Assembly: GCF_015627125.1 (NCBI RefSeq)
Contig: NZ_VTDO01000006.1
Location: 100,764-164,763, forward strand
DNA from: Acinetobacter rathckeae
Lineage (GTDB): Bacteria; Pseudomonadota; Gammaproteobacteria; Pseudomonadales; Moraxellaceae
Direction of reading: 5' to 3'
DNA: 64,000 bases
The notes under the pieces are model-generated. The model saw only the letters and a list, made by a program, of their open reading frames with translations. It did not search any database and was not told the DNA's origin. Below are positions 9,264 to 17,684 of this stretch, one piece after another (the stretch's first letter is position 1; every line of letters starts with the position of its first letter). The position numbers and the translations under genes are program-made.

Positions 9264-11246
9264 TTGAACGAACAAGAAATTCAAAATTTGTGGGATCAGT
9301 TTTTAAGTGTTTGGTCTATAGAAAATGTTCAAAAAATGACGTTAGAACAATACATTCAAATTGGTAGTAAAGATACGTTTACATACTGGTTAGAACATAT
9401 GACTCGTCCAATTGCAGATATACGAGGCGGAGATGCCTCGAAATTTGGCATATTTCATAGACGTGATCAACAAGATAAAGAAAATGGACGTGGCCGTATA
9501 TATGATAATGAATATTGTTGGTTTCAAAAGTTTGGCAATACTAAGGAAGAGGCATTTAAAACAATAAAACATAATATTTTGAATGTTATTAATGCTGTTA
9601 CCAACAATGATCTTGAAGAAATACTCAACATTCCAGTAAGTGAAATGTTTAAATGGAAAATTGCTTTTTTATATCAGAATCAGCGAACCCCTCAAATTAT
9701 CTCAATTTTTTCAAAAGAAATGTTAAGTTTTTTAACAGAAGATAAAAATTTAAATCGGGTTGAATCATATCAGTACCTTTTAAAAAATAAAGGTGAGCAA
9801 TCTATATTAAGTTATGGTTATCAATTGGTAAATGAATATTTAAAGGCTAATCCTAAGCAGAGTTCCTTAACACCGAGTGACGGAGAAGAAGTGTTAAATC
9901 AGAGTGAATTTGTGCCAGTTATTAAAAAAAATGAGAATATAATGAATCAAGCATTAAACCGTATTTTATTTGGTACTGCTGGGACAGGAAAGACTTTTCA
10001 CAGCATTAACCATGCTTTGTCAATTATAGAAAATAAATCATTTGAGGATCTAGATGCTGAAGAGCGTGAAGAGTTAAAGAAACGTTTTGATCATTATAAA
10101 GATCAAGGCCAAATTAAGTTTGTTACGTTCCATCAGAGTTTTAGTTATGAGGACTTTGTGGAAGGTATTCGTGCTGAAACAGATGATGAAGGAAATTTAA
10201 CCTATGATGTTCAAGCAGGTGTTTTTAAAGAGATTTGTAGTGATGCTCAAATAGAAGTTACTTCAAAAAATATTGGAGCGAATGTACCAACAGAATTCAG
10301 TATAAATAGTGCAATTGACAATTTAATTGAGAAGGCAAAGCATACTGAACAAAGTTTTTATACAAAGCGTAATGCAGAAATTAAAGTAACAAGTAATCAA
10401 TCAGGTACTTTATTTGCTCTGACCTCTAAAGATACAACTATTCCATTATCAATAAAGCATATTAGGAATTATTTAAAGACTGGACAAGATAATATTATTA
10501 ATAATAGGGCTTATGAATGGGCTATAGCAAATTCATTGCGTTCAGTCATTGAATATGAGGAAATCAGCCCCGATTTAAACTCTAGACCTTATGTCTTAAT
10601 CATTGATGAAATTAACCGTGGGAACATTTCTCGTATTTTTGGCGAGCTCATTACTTTAATTGAAGATTCAAAGCGTCAAGGTGCTCAAGAAGCATTATCG
10701 GTGACTTTACCCTATTCAAAAGAAGAATTTAGCGTACCAAATAATGTTTATATTATTGGAACAATGAATAGTTCTGACCGTTCTTTAACAGGATTAGATA
10801 TTGCACTACGCCGCCGTTTTACTTTTATTGAAATGCCACCTAAGCCAGAGTTATTAAATGGCGTGAGTGTTGATGGTGTAGATATTCAACAGTTACTGAC
10901 AGTTATGAATCAAAGGATTGAATTCTTACTTGATCGGGATCATTGTTTGGGTCATGCTAACTTTATGTTATTAAAAGAACAGCCTACTTTAAATAATCTA
11001 GCAGATATTTTTAAGCAGAAGATTATTCCACAACTACAAGAGTATTTCTTCGATGATTGGGCAAAAATCAATTTAGTTTTAAATGGCAATGATATGCTTC
11101 AGTCAAAAACTATAGAAAAATCAGTAATATTTCCAAATGCAGATGCGGAAGAGCTAGGTTACTTTGAAGATAAGAAAATTTGGGAATTGGCACCAACTTC
11201 ATTTGAATCTATTGAAAGTTTTGCAAAAATTATTCGATACGGATAG
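9264..11246 (+). CDS. mcrB: McrB-type AAA+ GTPase subunit of a modification-dependent restriction system
   Basis: McrB recognises modified DNA and powers McrC cleavage by GTP hydrolysis. The 660-residue protein has an N-terminal ~215-residue region, presumably the DNA-reading part and not the E. coli McrB N domain by eye. The AAA+ core follows: Walker A GTAGTGKT at 237-244, Walker B LIIDEI at 445-450, and the McrB signature MNSSDRS (501-507) leading to the ALRRRF arginine-finger region. The start is TTG 9264, with AAGG about ten bases upstream; no ATG fits better. It lies 85 bp behind hsdR and nine bases ahead of mcrC. The modified base or sequence context it targets is unknown. Confidence 0.93.
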   Translation: MNEQEIQNLWDQFLSVWSIENVQKMTLEQYIQIGSKDTFTYWLEHMTRPIADIRGGDASKFGIFHRRDQQDKENGRGRIYDNEYCWFQKFGNTKEEAFKTIKHNILNVINAVTNNDLEEILNIPVSEMFKWKIAFLYQNQRTPQIISIFSKEMLSFLTEDKNLNRVESYQYLLKNKGEQSILSYGYQLVNEYLKANPKQSSLTPSDGEEVLNQSEFVPVIKKNENIMNQALNRILFGTAGTGKTFHSINHALSIIENKSFEDLDAEEREELKKRFDHYKDQGQIKFVTFHQSFSYEDFVEGIRAETDDEGNLTYDVQAGVFKEICSDAQIEVTSKNIGANVPTEFSINSAIDNLIEKAKHTEQSFYTKRNAEIKVTSNQSGTLFALTSKDTTIPLSIKHIRNYLKTGQDNIINNRAYEWAIANSLRSVIEYEEISPDLNSRPYVLIIDEINRGNISRIFGELITLIEDSKRQGAQEALSVTLPYSKEEFSVPNNVYIIGTMNSSDRSLTGLDIALRRRFTFIEMPPKPELLNGVSVDGVDIQQLLTVMNQRIEFLLDRDHCLGHANFMLLKEQPTLNNLADIFKQKIIPQLQEYFFDDWAKINLVLNGNDMLQSKTIEKSVIFPNADAEELGYFEDKKIWELAPTSFESIESFAKIIRYG

Positions 11247-11255
11247 GGGGTATTT

Positions 11256-12569
11256 ATGCCTGATCTGATTACAGTCAGAGAATATGCCTATATTAGTGTT
11301 GCTTATGTTGGGTGTCCTGAATCGACGATAGATCATGCTTATATTTCAGAGTCAGCATTTGAGTATTTGTGTGAGTTATCTGCCTCATTTTCAAAGAATG
11401 GTGCCAAAACATTTGAATTGGCTGGGCGTAGAAAATTAAGGCTTGACCAATATGTCGGAGTAATTGAAACCAAGTGTGGTACTCGCATTGAAATATTGCC
11501 AAAACATATTAGTCAAACGGTAGATGAGTCGATAGATGGTTTGGTTGAAAAAGAACGAGAACTATTGAAGAAAATGCTCCGAGTATCTTTACATCTACCT
11601 TATCGTGATGTGGGTGAAGCTAGTCTGAATCGATTTAAACAACCGATTCATGAATGGGTCATTGAACAGTTTCTTTATCATTTTGAAATACTCATTCAGC
11701 ATGGATTGCGCTTTGACTATCAGCGTGTTCAAGAGGAACAAAAATACTTAAGAGGGCAGTTGCAGCATGTAAAATATATGCGGCAACCACCTGCAAAAAA
11801 ACATATATTTCCCATTGAACATGATTTTTATGAAGTTAATCGTCCTGAAAATAGATTAATTAAAACGGCATTAGATCTTATTTGTAAAAAGACGAGCAGT
11901 CCTAAAAATTGGAAACTTGCTCAAGAACTTCGTTTGATGACTGGAGAAATTCCAAAGAGCCAAAACATTGCTCAAGATTTTAAGCAATGGCAATCTGGGC
12001 GATTACTTGCGCTTTATACTGATATCAAACCTTGGACAGAATTGATTCTAAGTGAATATATGCCTGTATCTACCCAAGGAAGCTGGCGTGGCATGAGCCT
12101 ACTATTTCCTATGGAAAAACTTTTTGAACATTATGTTGCTTACCATTTACGCCGTGAATTAAAAGATTGGCAGGTAAGCACGCAAGTATCGAATCAGCAT
12201 ATTTGCTTATATGGTGATAACCCTATTTTTAGACTTCGCCCTGATATTTATATTCAGCATAAGCAAACTAAGCGAAAGATTGTGTTAGATACCAAATGGA
12301 AGCTCTTGGATCAGACTAATCGGGCTGGAAGATTTGGATTAAAAGATAGCGATATCCAGCAAATGTTTGCTTATAGTCACTATTATTTAGAGCATAGCAG
12401 TGAAGTTATTTTAGTTTATCCTTATCAATTAAATAAATTTGATAATGAAATTTCACTAAAATTTAATGTTGACAGCGGTGAGGCAATGCTAAGAGTCGTA
12501 CCGTTTAATGTGGAAAAACCTGAAAATTTAATAAATAGCTGTATTAGTTCTGGAGCAGTTTACCTGTAG
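11256..12569 (+). CDS. mcrC: McrC nuclease subunit
   Basis: McrC is the endonuclease partner of McrB. The 437-residue protein has the McrBC 5-methylcytosine restriction component layout: an N-terminal beta-rich region that docks on McrB, and a C-terminal PD-(D/E)xK domain with RPDIYIQ near residues 328-334 and LDTKWK near 343-348 as the metal-binding core. An AGGGGGT ribosome site lies just upstream of ATG 11256. It is close behind mcrB, so the two form one operon. With hsdMSR immediately upstream, the cell would restrict both unmethylated and modified foreign DNA. Confidence 0.93.
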   Translation: MPDLITVREYAYISVAYVGCPESTIDHAYISESAFEYLCELSASFSKNGAKTFELAGRRKLRLDQYVGVIETKCGTRIEILPKHISQTVDESIDGLVEKERELLKKMLRVSLHLPYRDVGEASLNRFKQPIHEWVIEQFLYHFEILIQHGLRFDYQRVQEEQKYLRGQLQHVKYMRQPPAKKHIFPIEHDFYEVNRPENRLIKTALDLICKKTSSPKNWKLAQELRLMTGEIPKSQNIAQDFKQWQSGRLLALYTDIKPWTELILSEYMPVSTQGSWRGMSLLFPMEKLFEHYVAYHLRRELKDWQVSTQVSNQHICLYGDNPIFRLRPDIYIQHKQTKRKIVLDTKWKLLDQTNRAGRFGLKDSDIQQMFAYSHYYLEHSSEVILVYPYQLNKFDNEISLKFNVDSGEAMLRVVPFNVEKPENLINSCISSGAVYL

Positions 12570-12644
12570 CGGTTAAAAGAACGTCCACATTGATGAAGCT
12601 TTATTTTTGATTTAATTATAAATTTACTTTGATACCGTTGACCT

Positions 12645-12673
12645 TTAGTGCTACTCATAATGAGTAGCACTAA
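12645..12673. repeat. Perfect 13-bp inverted repeat in the mcrC-fic gap
   Basis: TTAGTGCTACTCA and its exact reverse complement are separated by TAA. No T-run follows on either strand, so it is not a standard terminator; it could be an operator or an RNA hairpin that protects the mcrC 3' end. It is the only striking element in the 248-bp gap. Confidence 0.7.
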
Positions 12674-12817
12674 GTGAAATATGATAAGAGCCTAAAACTT
12701 ATAATTGAGTTTTAATCAGTGCATCGAGTTTTTAGTTTTTCCTAAGTTTGAAGATTATTTAATTTGTCGAGGCATTTGTAGGCTTCAATCTAAAATTAAT
12801 TTACAGGAGTAGTTATT

Positions 12818-13822
12818 GTGAACTACCAACCGCCTTATACCATCACATCTAAAATCATTCATCTGATTGCTCAGATTAGTGAAAACATAGGGCGTTTGAC
12901 TGTTTTAGATGAAATCCAAGATAGTCTAAAACTCAGAAAAGCAAATCGTATTCGCACTATTCAAGGCTCACTAGCTATAGAAGGAAATACATTAAGCACT
13001 GAGCAAATTACAGCGATTTTAAATGGAAAACCTATCATTGCGCCTCCTAAAGAAATTCAGGAAGTTCGCAATGCGATTAAAGCTTATGACGCCTTTCAAA
13101 AATGGCAACCGAGTCTTGCGTCTGATTTACTCGAAGCACATCAAGTATTGATGGCAGGTTTAATTGATGAAGTTGGGCAATATCGTCAAGGTGGGGTAGG
13201 TGTAATGTCTGGTGGTCAAGTAATACATATGGCACCACCTGCAAACCAAGTTCCTCGTTTAATGAGTGATTTATTACAGTGGCTTAGAGTAAGTCAAGAG
13301 CACCCACTCATACAAAGTTCAGTCTTTCATTACGAGTTTGAGTTTATACATCCCTTTGCAGATGGCAATGGACGAATGGGAAGACTTTGGCAAACTTTAA
13401 TACTGAGTCAGTGGCATCCAATTTTTATCAATATTCCTGTTGAAAGCTTAATTTATCAAAATCAGAGAGCTTATTACGATGCTTTACAAGCAAGTACAAA
13501 TCAGACTGATTCAGCTCCTTTTATTGAATTTATCTTGCAAATGATTTTAGATGCGATTTTAAATTCAAATATGACCGCTCAAGTTGGCGATCAAGATACC
13601 GCTCAAGCTAACGAGCATGTAAGTCAACTTGTTAATAAGATGCAAAAAGGAAAAGAATATAGTCTGGTCGAGCTTATGGAGTTAGTTAACCTTTCACATA
13701 GAGCAACATTTCAAAAAAACTATTTAAATCCTGCTATTGAAAGTAACTTAATAGAAAGAACAGTGCCTAATAAACCGAAAAGTCCAAAGCAGAAGTATAG
13801 ACTTATTAATAATATTAGTTGA
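12818..13822 (+). CDS. fic: Fic-family AMP-transferase (class II, self-inhibited)
   Basis: Fic enzymes usually transfer AMP from ATP onto hydroxyl groups of target proteins. The active-site loop HPFADGNGRMGR is complete at residues 178-189. The N-terminal inhibitory helix has the (S/T)xxxE(G/N) motif as S51-L-A-I-E55-G56, which places it in class II, where the inhibitory motif is in the same chain. The C-terminal ~70 residues (VNLSHRATFQKNYLNPAIES) look like a winged helix. Start is GTG 12818 with an ACAGGAG site. No antitoxin is needed given the built-in inhibitor. The target protein is unknown; a defence or stress role is inferred from the location beside two restriction systems. Confidence 0.92.
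   Translation: MNYQPPYTITSKIIHLIAQISENIGRLTVLDEIQDSLKLRKANRIRTIQGSLAIEGNTLSTEQITAILNGKPIIAPPKEIQEVRNAIKAYDAFQKWQPSLASDLLEAHQVLMAGLIDEVGQYRQGGVGVMSGGQVIHMAPPANQVPRLMSDLLQWLRVSQEHPLIQSSVFHYEFEFIHPFADGNGRMGRLWQTLILSQWHPIFINIPVESLIYQNQRAYYDALQASTNQTDSAPFIEFILQMILDAILNSNMTAQVGDQDTAQANEHVSQLVNKMQKGKEYSLVELMELVNLSHRATFQKNYLNPAIESNLIERTVPNKPKSPKQKYRLINNIS
13682..13802 (+). repeat. Direct repeat, copy 1 (3' end of the intact fic gene)
   Basis: This segment encodes the Fic C-terminal winged-helix-like tail. It recurs about 1370 bp downstream with no indels over the 112 bases aligned by eye and about 10 mismatches. The two copies flank a TIGR02391-like gene and a small orphan ORF. Confidence 0.9.
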
Positions 13823-14005
13823 ATATTAATAGGATCACACCATCGTACTTGTATTCGGTATCTTTTATTAGACCAGCAACGCCCCAAATTTCTTACCAAT
13901 AAGAGTTAGAGTTTTATCTTTTGTAGATATGGTTGGCCTTTTGAAAATTTATATTTAAAAGAAGTATAAGTATAAAGTTGTTCAAGTTTAAATCGGGCTT
14001 TGGAT

Positions 14006-14515
14006 TTATTTATTAGAAATAATTGTGATTGCTTCTTCTTCGAGTAAATATAGTTCGTTAATTAATAAAAACTCACGATATTGATGAACTAAGTTTTCAT
14101 CTTTTTCACGGTGAGCTCGGGCATTACGGAATGCCATATACGTGCCTTTAAATAACTCTGCTCGACCGTTTATTTCGGAGTTATCAGGTACGTCCCAAGT
14201 TAATAAGGCATTTTTACCTTGAAAGACTTGAGAAAAAAGTTTTGTACTAGATTCATTGCAATTTGTACGTTCTCTAATGATATCTTCTAAGCGTTTATAT
14301 GCCTTGCTTAATGCTGAATCTGGATCTTGTTTAAAGAGCAGAGCAAGATCAAAAATTCTATCATCAATAATTGAATAGGGTAGCTCTAATGGGTAGTAAC
14401 GTTTTTGCTTTAGTACCTGATTAACTTCGCCTTCGAAAGGATAGATATAGTCATGTAAACGGATAGGACGGACGATTTTTTGTCGAAAAATAAAATCTAT
14501 ATCTTGATCAGTCAA
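14006..14515 (-). CDS. TIGR02391 (Ymh)-like family protein
   Basis: A 169-residue soluble protein. Its C-terminal half matches my recollection of the TIGR02391 family: GRAELFKGTYMAFRNARAHRE, with the conserved FRNxxAH motif also seen in HEPN-like and abortive-infection proteins, preceded by a helical region with RTNCNES...LFSQVF. The molecular function is not established; family members are common in restriction-modification loci and genomic islands. It is transcribed against fic and follows the small orphan ORF by 16 bp on the same strand, so the two may be co-transcribed. A defence role is inferred from company only. Confidence 0.65.
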   Translation of the reverse strand: MTDQDIDFIFRQKIVRPIRLHDYIYPFEGEVNQVLKQKRYYPLELPYSIIDDRIFDLALLFKQDPDSALSKAYKRLEDIIRERTNCNESSTKLFSQVFQGKNALLTWDVPDNSEINGRAELFKGTYMAFRNARAHREKDENLVHQYREFLLINELYLLEEEAITIISNK

Positions 14516-14531
14516 TAATGATTTATTTAGC

Positions 14532-14825
14532 TTATTGATAAGCTTTGATGGGACGAGTTTGATGTCTTCTTAAAATTGCTAGTGCTTTTGCGAGTCCTTT
14601 TGGGGCCTCACCTGAATAACCTGATGCAAAACCTGATCGAATAATGTAGTACCTGCCAAACTGATCTTTAAATATAAATGCATGAGCCTGTTCACTTGTG
14701 AGCAAACGTGCATCAGTGAAATCTACATTTGTTTGGATTAAATTGCAAAGACTATAGAGACATGTTTCTGTTACTCCAGCTTGAGCTAAGTAATCTATGT
14801 GGTAATAGTTTTCAGTCTTAAACAT
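14532..14825 (-). CDS. Hypothetical protein, 97 residues
   Basis: I do not recognise this protein. It is a short soluble-looking chain with no signal peptide or membrane segment; the middle reads as alternating strand and helix (AFIFKDQFGRYYIIRSGFASGY), and the C-terminus is basic. It lies just upstream of, and in the same orientation as, the TIGR02391-like gene, and both sit between the two fic-tail repeats, so the pair could be a cargo cassette. Codon use resembles its AT-rich neighbours. Confidence 0.55.
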   Translation of the reverse strand: MFKTENYYHIDYLAQAGVTETCLYSLCNLIQTNVDFTDARLLTSEQAHAFIFKDQFGRYYIIRSGFASGYSGEAPKGLAKALAILRRHQTRPIKAYQ

Positions 14826-15046
14826 TTTTAATAATTAATAAATAGTTGTTTGAAATATGATGAAGTAAATGAGATTAGAAATCTAGAGCTTAAGTTTTTA
14901 AAGAGTCGATTTGATGCCTTCACCTAAAACTATCATTGTGAGGTTATTGGTGGTATTAAAAATGGACCTCTTCCTGCCCATAAGCGCGAGCAAATAGAAA
15001 TATATTCAAAAAACTTGATAAAGTTTAAAATCATCGAGAACAGCAT
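14826..15046. other. Gene-poor stretch with a possible decayed reading frame
   Basis: No intact gene is visible. On the plus strand, about 14930-15057, one frame reads YHCEVIGGIKNGPLP followed by AHKREQIE and has no start codon. It could be the remnant of a gene I do not recognise. It runs directly into the truncated fic-tail copy. Confidence 0.35.
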
Positions 15047-15180
15047 TGAGATTGGTTAATCTTTCACATCGGGCAACATTTCAAAAAAACTATTTGAACC
15101 CTGCTATTGAAAGTAACTTAATAGAACGAACAGTTCCAGATAAACAGAAAAGTCCAAAGCAGAAATATAGACGAAAGCTA
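15047..15180 (+). pseudogene. Truncated fic paralogue: C-terminal tail only (direct repeat, copy 2)
   Basis: The translated segment LVNLSHRATFQKNYLNPAIE continues to SPKQKYR and matches the C-terminus of the intact Fic protein, apart from a few substitutions near the end (PDKQK for PNKPK). The Fic catalytic core is missing, and the frame then runs into unrelated residues to 15258. It is at about 91% nucleotide identity to 13691-13802 by eye. It is either the relic of a second fic gene or the far end of a duplication that brackets the TIGR02391-like cassette. It should not be annotated as a functional gene. Confidence 0.85.
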
Positions 15181-15216
15181 CGATTAATTCTTTATTTAAT
15201 TTTCAAGATGAATGAA

Positions 15217-15248
15217 AAGAGCTATATACTTTTGAGTATACAGCTCTT
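15217..15248 (-). terminator. Hairpin terminator for the exported hydrolase gene
   Basis: A 13-bp stem with one mismatch (AAGAGCTATATAC / GTATACAGCTCTT) has a 6-nt loop. On the minus strand it is followed by a short T-run, just past the hydrolase stop codon. Confidence 0.7.
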
Positions 15249-15259
15249 AGATGATTAAT

Positions 15260-16324
15260 TTACTTTAGATTATTTTTAAAGAAAGAAGTTAATTTATCAA
15301 ATGGAATGAGATTAACACGATCATATAGGTCAACATGTCCTGCACCTTTAACATAATATAATTCTTTAGGCTCACCAGCATGTTTATATGCATCTTCACT
15401 AAACTCTTTTGAATGTGCTTGATCACCTGTTATGAATAACATTGGGCGAGGTGAGATCATTTCAATATCATTAAATGGATAGAAATTCATAAACTTCACA
15501 TTACTTGTTAAAGTAGGATGAGTCGTCCCAAGAGGATCAGCACCTTTAGGAGTAAACTCTCCTCTTGGAGTACGGTAAAAGTCATAGAACTCACGTTGAA
15601 TAGCAGGAGTGTCTACTGTCAGTTTATGGACTGTACCACTGGTATAAGCTGGCTTTTGACCTTCAAATTCTTTATAGCGTTGAGCTGCAGCTTCTGCAAT
15701 AATTTGTTTTCTTTGCTCGATACTTAAAGAATGATTTAAAGCATTGCGGTTAGCAGCACCCATATCATACATGCTTACAGTAGCAATCGCTTTCATACGT
15801 GGATCAATTTTAGCAGCACTAATTACAAAACTACCACTACCACAAATTCCTAAAACACCAATTTTCTCAGGATTAATAAAATTGCGAGTCCCTAAGTAAT
15901 CAACAGCAGCACTAAATGCTTCTGCATATATATCTGGTGCTACAGCATTTCTTGGGCTGCCTTCACTTTCTCCCCAAAATGATTGGTCGATTGCTAATGT
16001 GACAAATCCTTGTTCTGCAAGTTTTTGTGCATAAAGCATAGAACTTTGCTCTTTTACTGCACCCATTGGACTTCCTACAATAATCGCAGAAGCTTTTGTA
16101 TTCTTACTTAGATTTTTAGGTAAAACTAAATTACCAACAATTTTCATTCCATACTGGTTCTTAAAAGAAACTTTCTTGATAATGACTTGGTTGCTTTGAT
16201 AAAAGTTATTCGCACCATTTGACATATCTGCTGCCATTACAGATGCTGATGAAAATAGGCTAACTGTAGCTGTAACCGCTGCTGTTAAAGCAATATGACG
16301 GAGTTTTTGAAGATTTATTGGCAT
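15260..16324 (-). CDS. Exported alpha/beta hydrolase (YcjY / dienelactone-hydrolase-like)
   Basis: The protein begins with a Sec signal peptide: a basic start, a hydrophobic AVTATVSLF core, and a VMA-AD cleavage site near residue 32. An alpha/beta-hydrolase domain follows. The nucleophile elbow reads LGICGSGSFV, giving Cys in place of Ser, as in dienelactone hydrolase and YcjY-type families. The GDQAHSKE and GAGHVDLYD segments supply the likely acid and His. ATG 16324 is preferred to ATG 16333 because AAGGA lies eight bases upstream of it. The substrate is unknown. It sits at the right end of the accessory region, alone on its strand, so it may be island cargo. Confidence 0.8.
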   Translation of the reverse strand: MPINLQKLRHIALTAAVTATVSLFSSASVMAADMSNGANNFYQSNQVIIKKVSFKNQYGMKIVGNLVLPKNLSKNTKASAIIVGSPMGAVKEQSSMLYAQKLAEQGFVTLAIDQSFWGESEGSPRNAVAPDIYAEAFSAAVDYLGTRNFINPEKIGVLGICGSGSFVISAAKIDPRMKAIATVSMYDMGAANRNALNHSLSIEQRKQIIAEAAAQRYKEFEGQKPAYTSGTVHKLTVDTPAIQREFYDFYRTPRGEFTPKGADPLGTTHPTLTSNVKFMNFYPFNDIEMISPRPMLFITGDQAHSKEFSEDAYKHAGEPKELYYVKGAGHVDLYDRVNLIPFDKLTSFFKNNLK

Positions 16325-16597
16325 TCTTACCATCCTTAAAATTACTGACTAAAATATGACATTGAGATAATTTTACTAATCTTAGGGGACACAAATTAGT
16401 CCATAAAAACATAATAGACTTATGAATTTTACTCATTAATAAAGCATTTTTTGATGAAGCGATAAGCAAAAATAATGTTTATTTTATTTTTATAAAGCTA
16501 ATTCATGAATTAAATACATGACTCTATTCGATTTAAGCAACTTATTCTTATTTAAGATTATTTTTATAATTATATTTTCTTTATATTGAGAATAAAG

Positions 16598-17323
16598 ATG
16601 CCTAGTACTTTAAATGAGGATAAGAGGCTGGAAAGGCCTGCTTATTGGAGTGGCGTATTTGCAATGGCTTTATGTGTTTTTGCATTAATTGCTTCTGAAT
16701 TTATGCCAGTTAGTCTATTGACTACAATTGCTCAAGATTTACATATTACAGAAGGATTAGCTGGGCAGGGAATCACTGTTTCAGGTGTTTTTGCTGTAAT
16801 AACAAGTTTAACAATATCCTATCTAGCTAAAGGAATAGATAGAAAACATTTATTGTTAGGACTAACAGCAATAATGGCTATTTCAGGGCTTATTGTTTCT
16901 TTGGCTCAGAGTTATACGATGTATATGATTGGTCGTGCATTTATTACTGGTAATAATGGCAAAAAACACTTTACTGTAGATTCAATAGGTGAAGATAGAT
17001 TTCTTTGGGTTTTGGCAAGAAATGAAAAAGGTGATGCAGTAGGCTATGCTACCATCAGGCCATTAACAGAAGGTATAGCTGAAGTTAAAAGAATGTTTTC
17101 AAGTCAAAGTTCACCTGGTATAGGTTATGCTTTACTTACTTTTTTAGAAAAATCAGCAAAGGCCATGGGGTATAATGCACTTTTGCTTGAGACTAGAAAG
17201 GTTAACACAAGAGCTGTAAAATTCTACAGAAAAAATGGATATATAAGTATTAATAATTATGGACCATATGTAGGTCGTGATGAAGCCATATGCTTCTCAA
17301 AAAACTATAATCTTCATATTTAA
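16598..17323 (+). CDS. In-frame chimera: truncated MFS transporter N-terminus fused to a GNAT acetyltransferase domain
   Basis: Residues ~13-114 match the start of NepI/YdhP-type MFS drug or nucleoside exporters (RPAYWSGVFAMALCVFALIA, then EFMPVSLLT..AQDLHITEGLAGQ and an IGRA helix end), which is only three to four of twelve membrane helices. From about residue 116 the sequence switches to a soluble GNAT domain (VGYATIRPL, an SSPGIGYALL acetyl-CoA loop, FYRKNGY, YVGRDEAICF). The junction lies near bases 16935-16955 and keeps frame. The transporter cannot work; the acetyltransferase has lost some of its N-terminal strands and may or may not be active. The likely origin is a deletion fusing two neighbouring genes. 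ATG 16598 is used; a TTG at 16586 is also in frame. Confidence 0.8.
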   Translation: MPSTLNEDKRLERPAYWSGVFAMALCVFALIASEFMPVSLLTTIAQDLHITEGLAGQGITVSGVFAVITSLTISYLAKGIDRKHLLLGLTAIMAISGLIVSLAQSYTMYMIGRAFITGNNGKKHFTVDSIGEDRFLWVLARNEKGDAVGYATIRPLTEGIAEVKRMFSSQSSPGIGYALLTFLEKSAKAMGYNALLLETRKVNTRAVKFYRKNGYISINNYGPYVGRDEAICFSKNYNLHI

Positions 17324-17684
17324 ATGGAGTATTTTTTAGTTTAATAATAGTCAGCTAAGCTGATTTCTAAATCTATCTAAGAAAGTATATATTATAGTGA
17401 AACAGGCTAATTCATCATACAGTCAATAATACCAAAGGCTTGCCTACACGTATTCTGGAGTTTTTACTTGTATGTGTTTTTCAGCATTTTCACTATAGCT
17501 AAATTATGGTCATAGAGATGAAGAGAGCATTATTATTTTAGAGTTCGCATATTAAGATACGATAAGAAGTGTTAAAACATGTTTTTATAAGAGAAGTGAT
17601 ATATTTTAAAACTCGAATCTATTTTCAAATCTTTAATCAATGTAAGGCATTATAAAGCAACCGGTTGTTTGTAATGCTCTTCAA
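17324..17684. other. Non-coding stretch between the island and nrdB
   Basis: AT-rich DNA with no ORF that I can support, no tRNA and no clear attachment-site repeat. It probably contains the right boundary of the accessory region, because recognisable core genes begin immediately after it. Confidence 0.5.

Noticed and set aside
12645..12673. Terminal inverted repeat of an insertion sequence
   Set aside because: The arms are only three bases apart with no transposase or second copy nearby, so it is a local dyad.
15046..15258. A 70-codon ORF starting with the fic-tail copy
   Set aside because: Only the Fic C-terminal tail is similar and the frame then continues into unrelated sequence; it lacks the catalytic domain, so it is annotated as a remnant.
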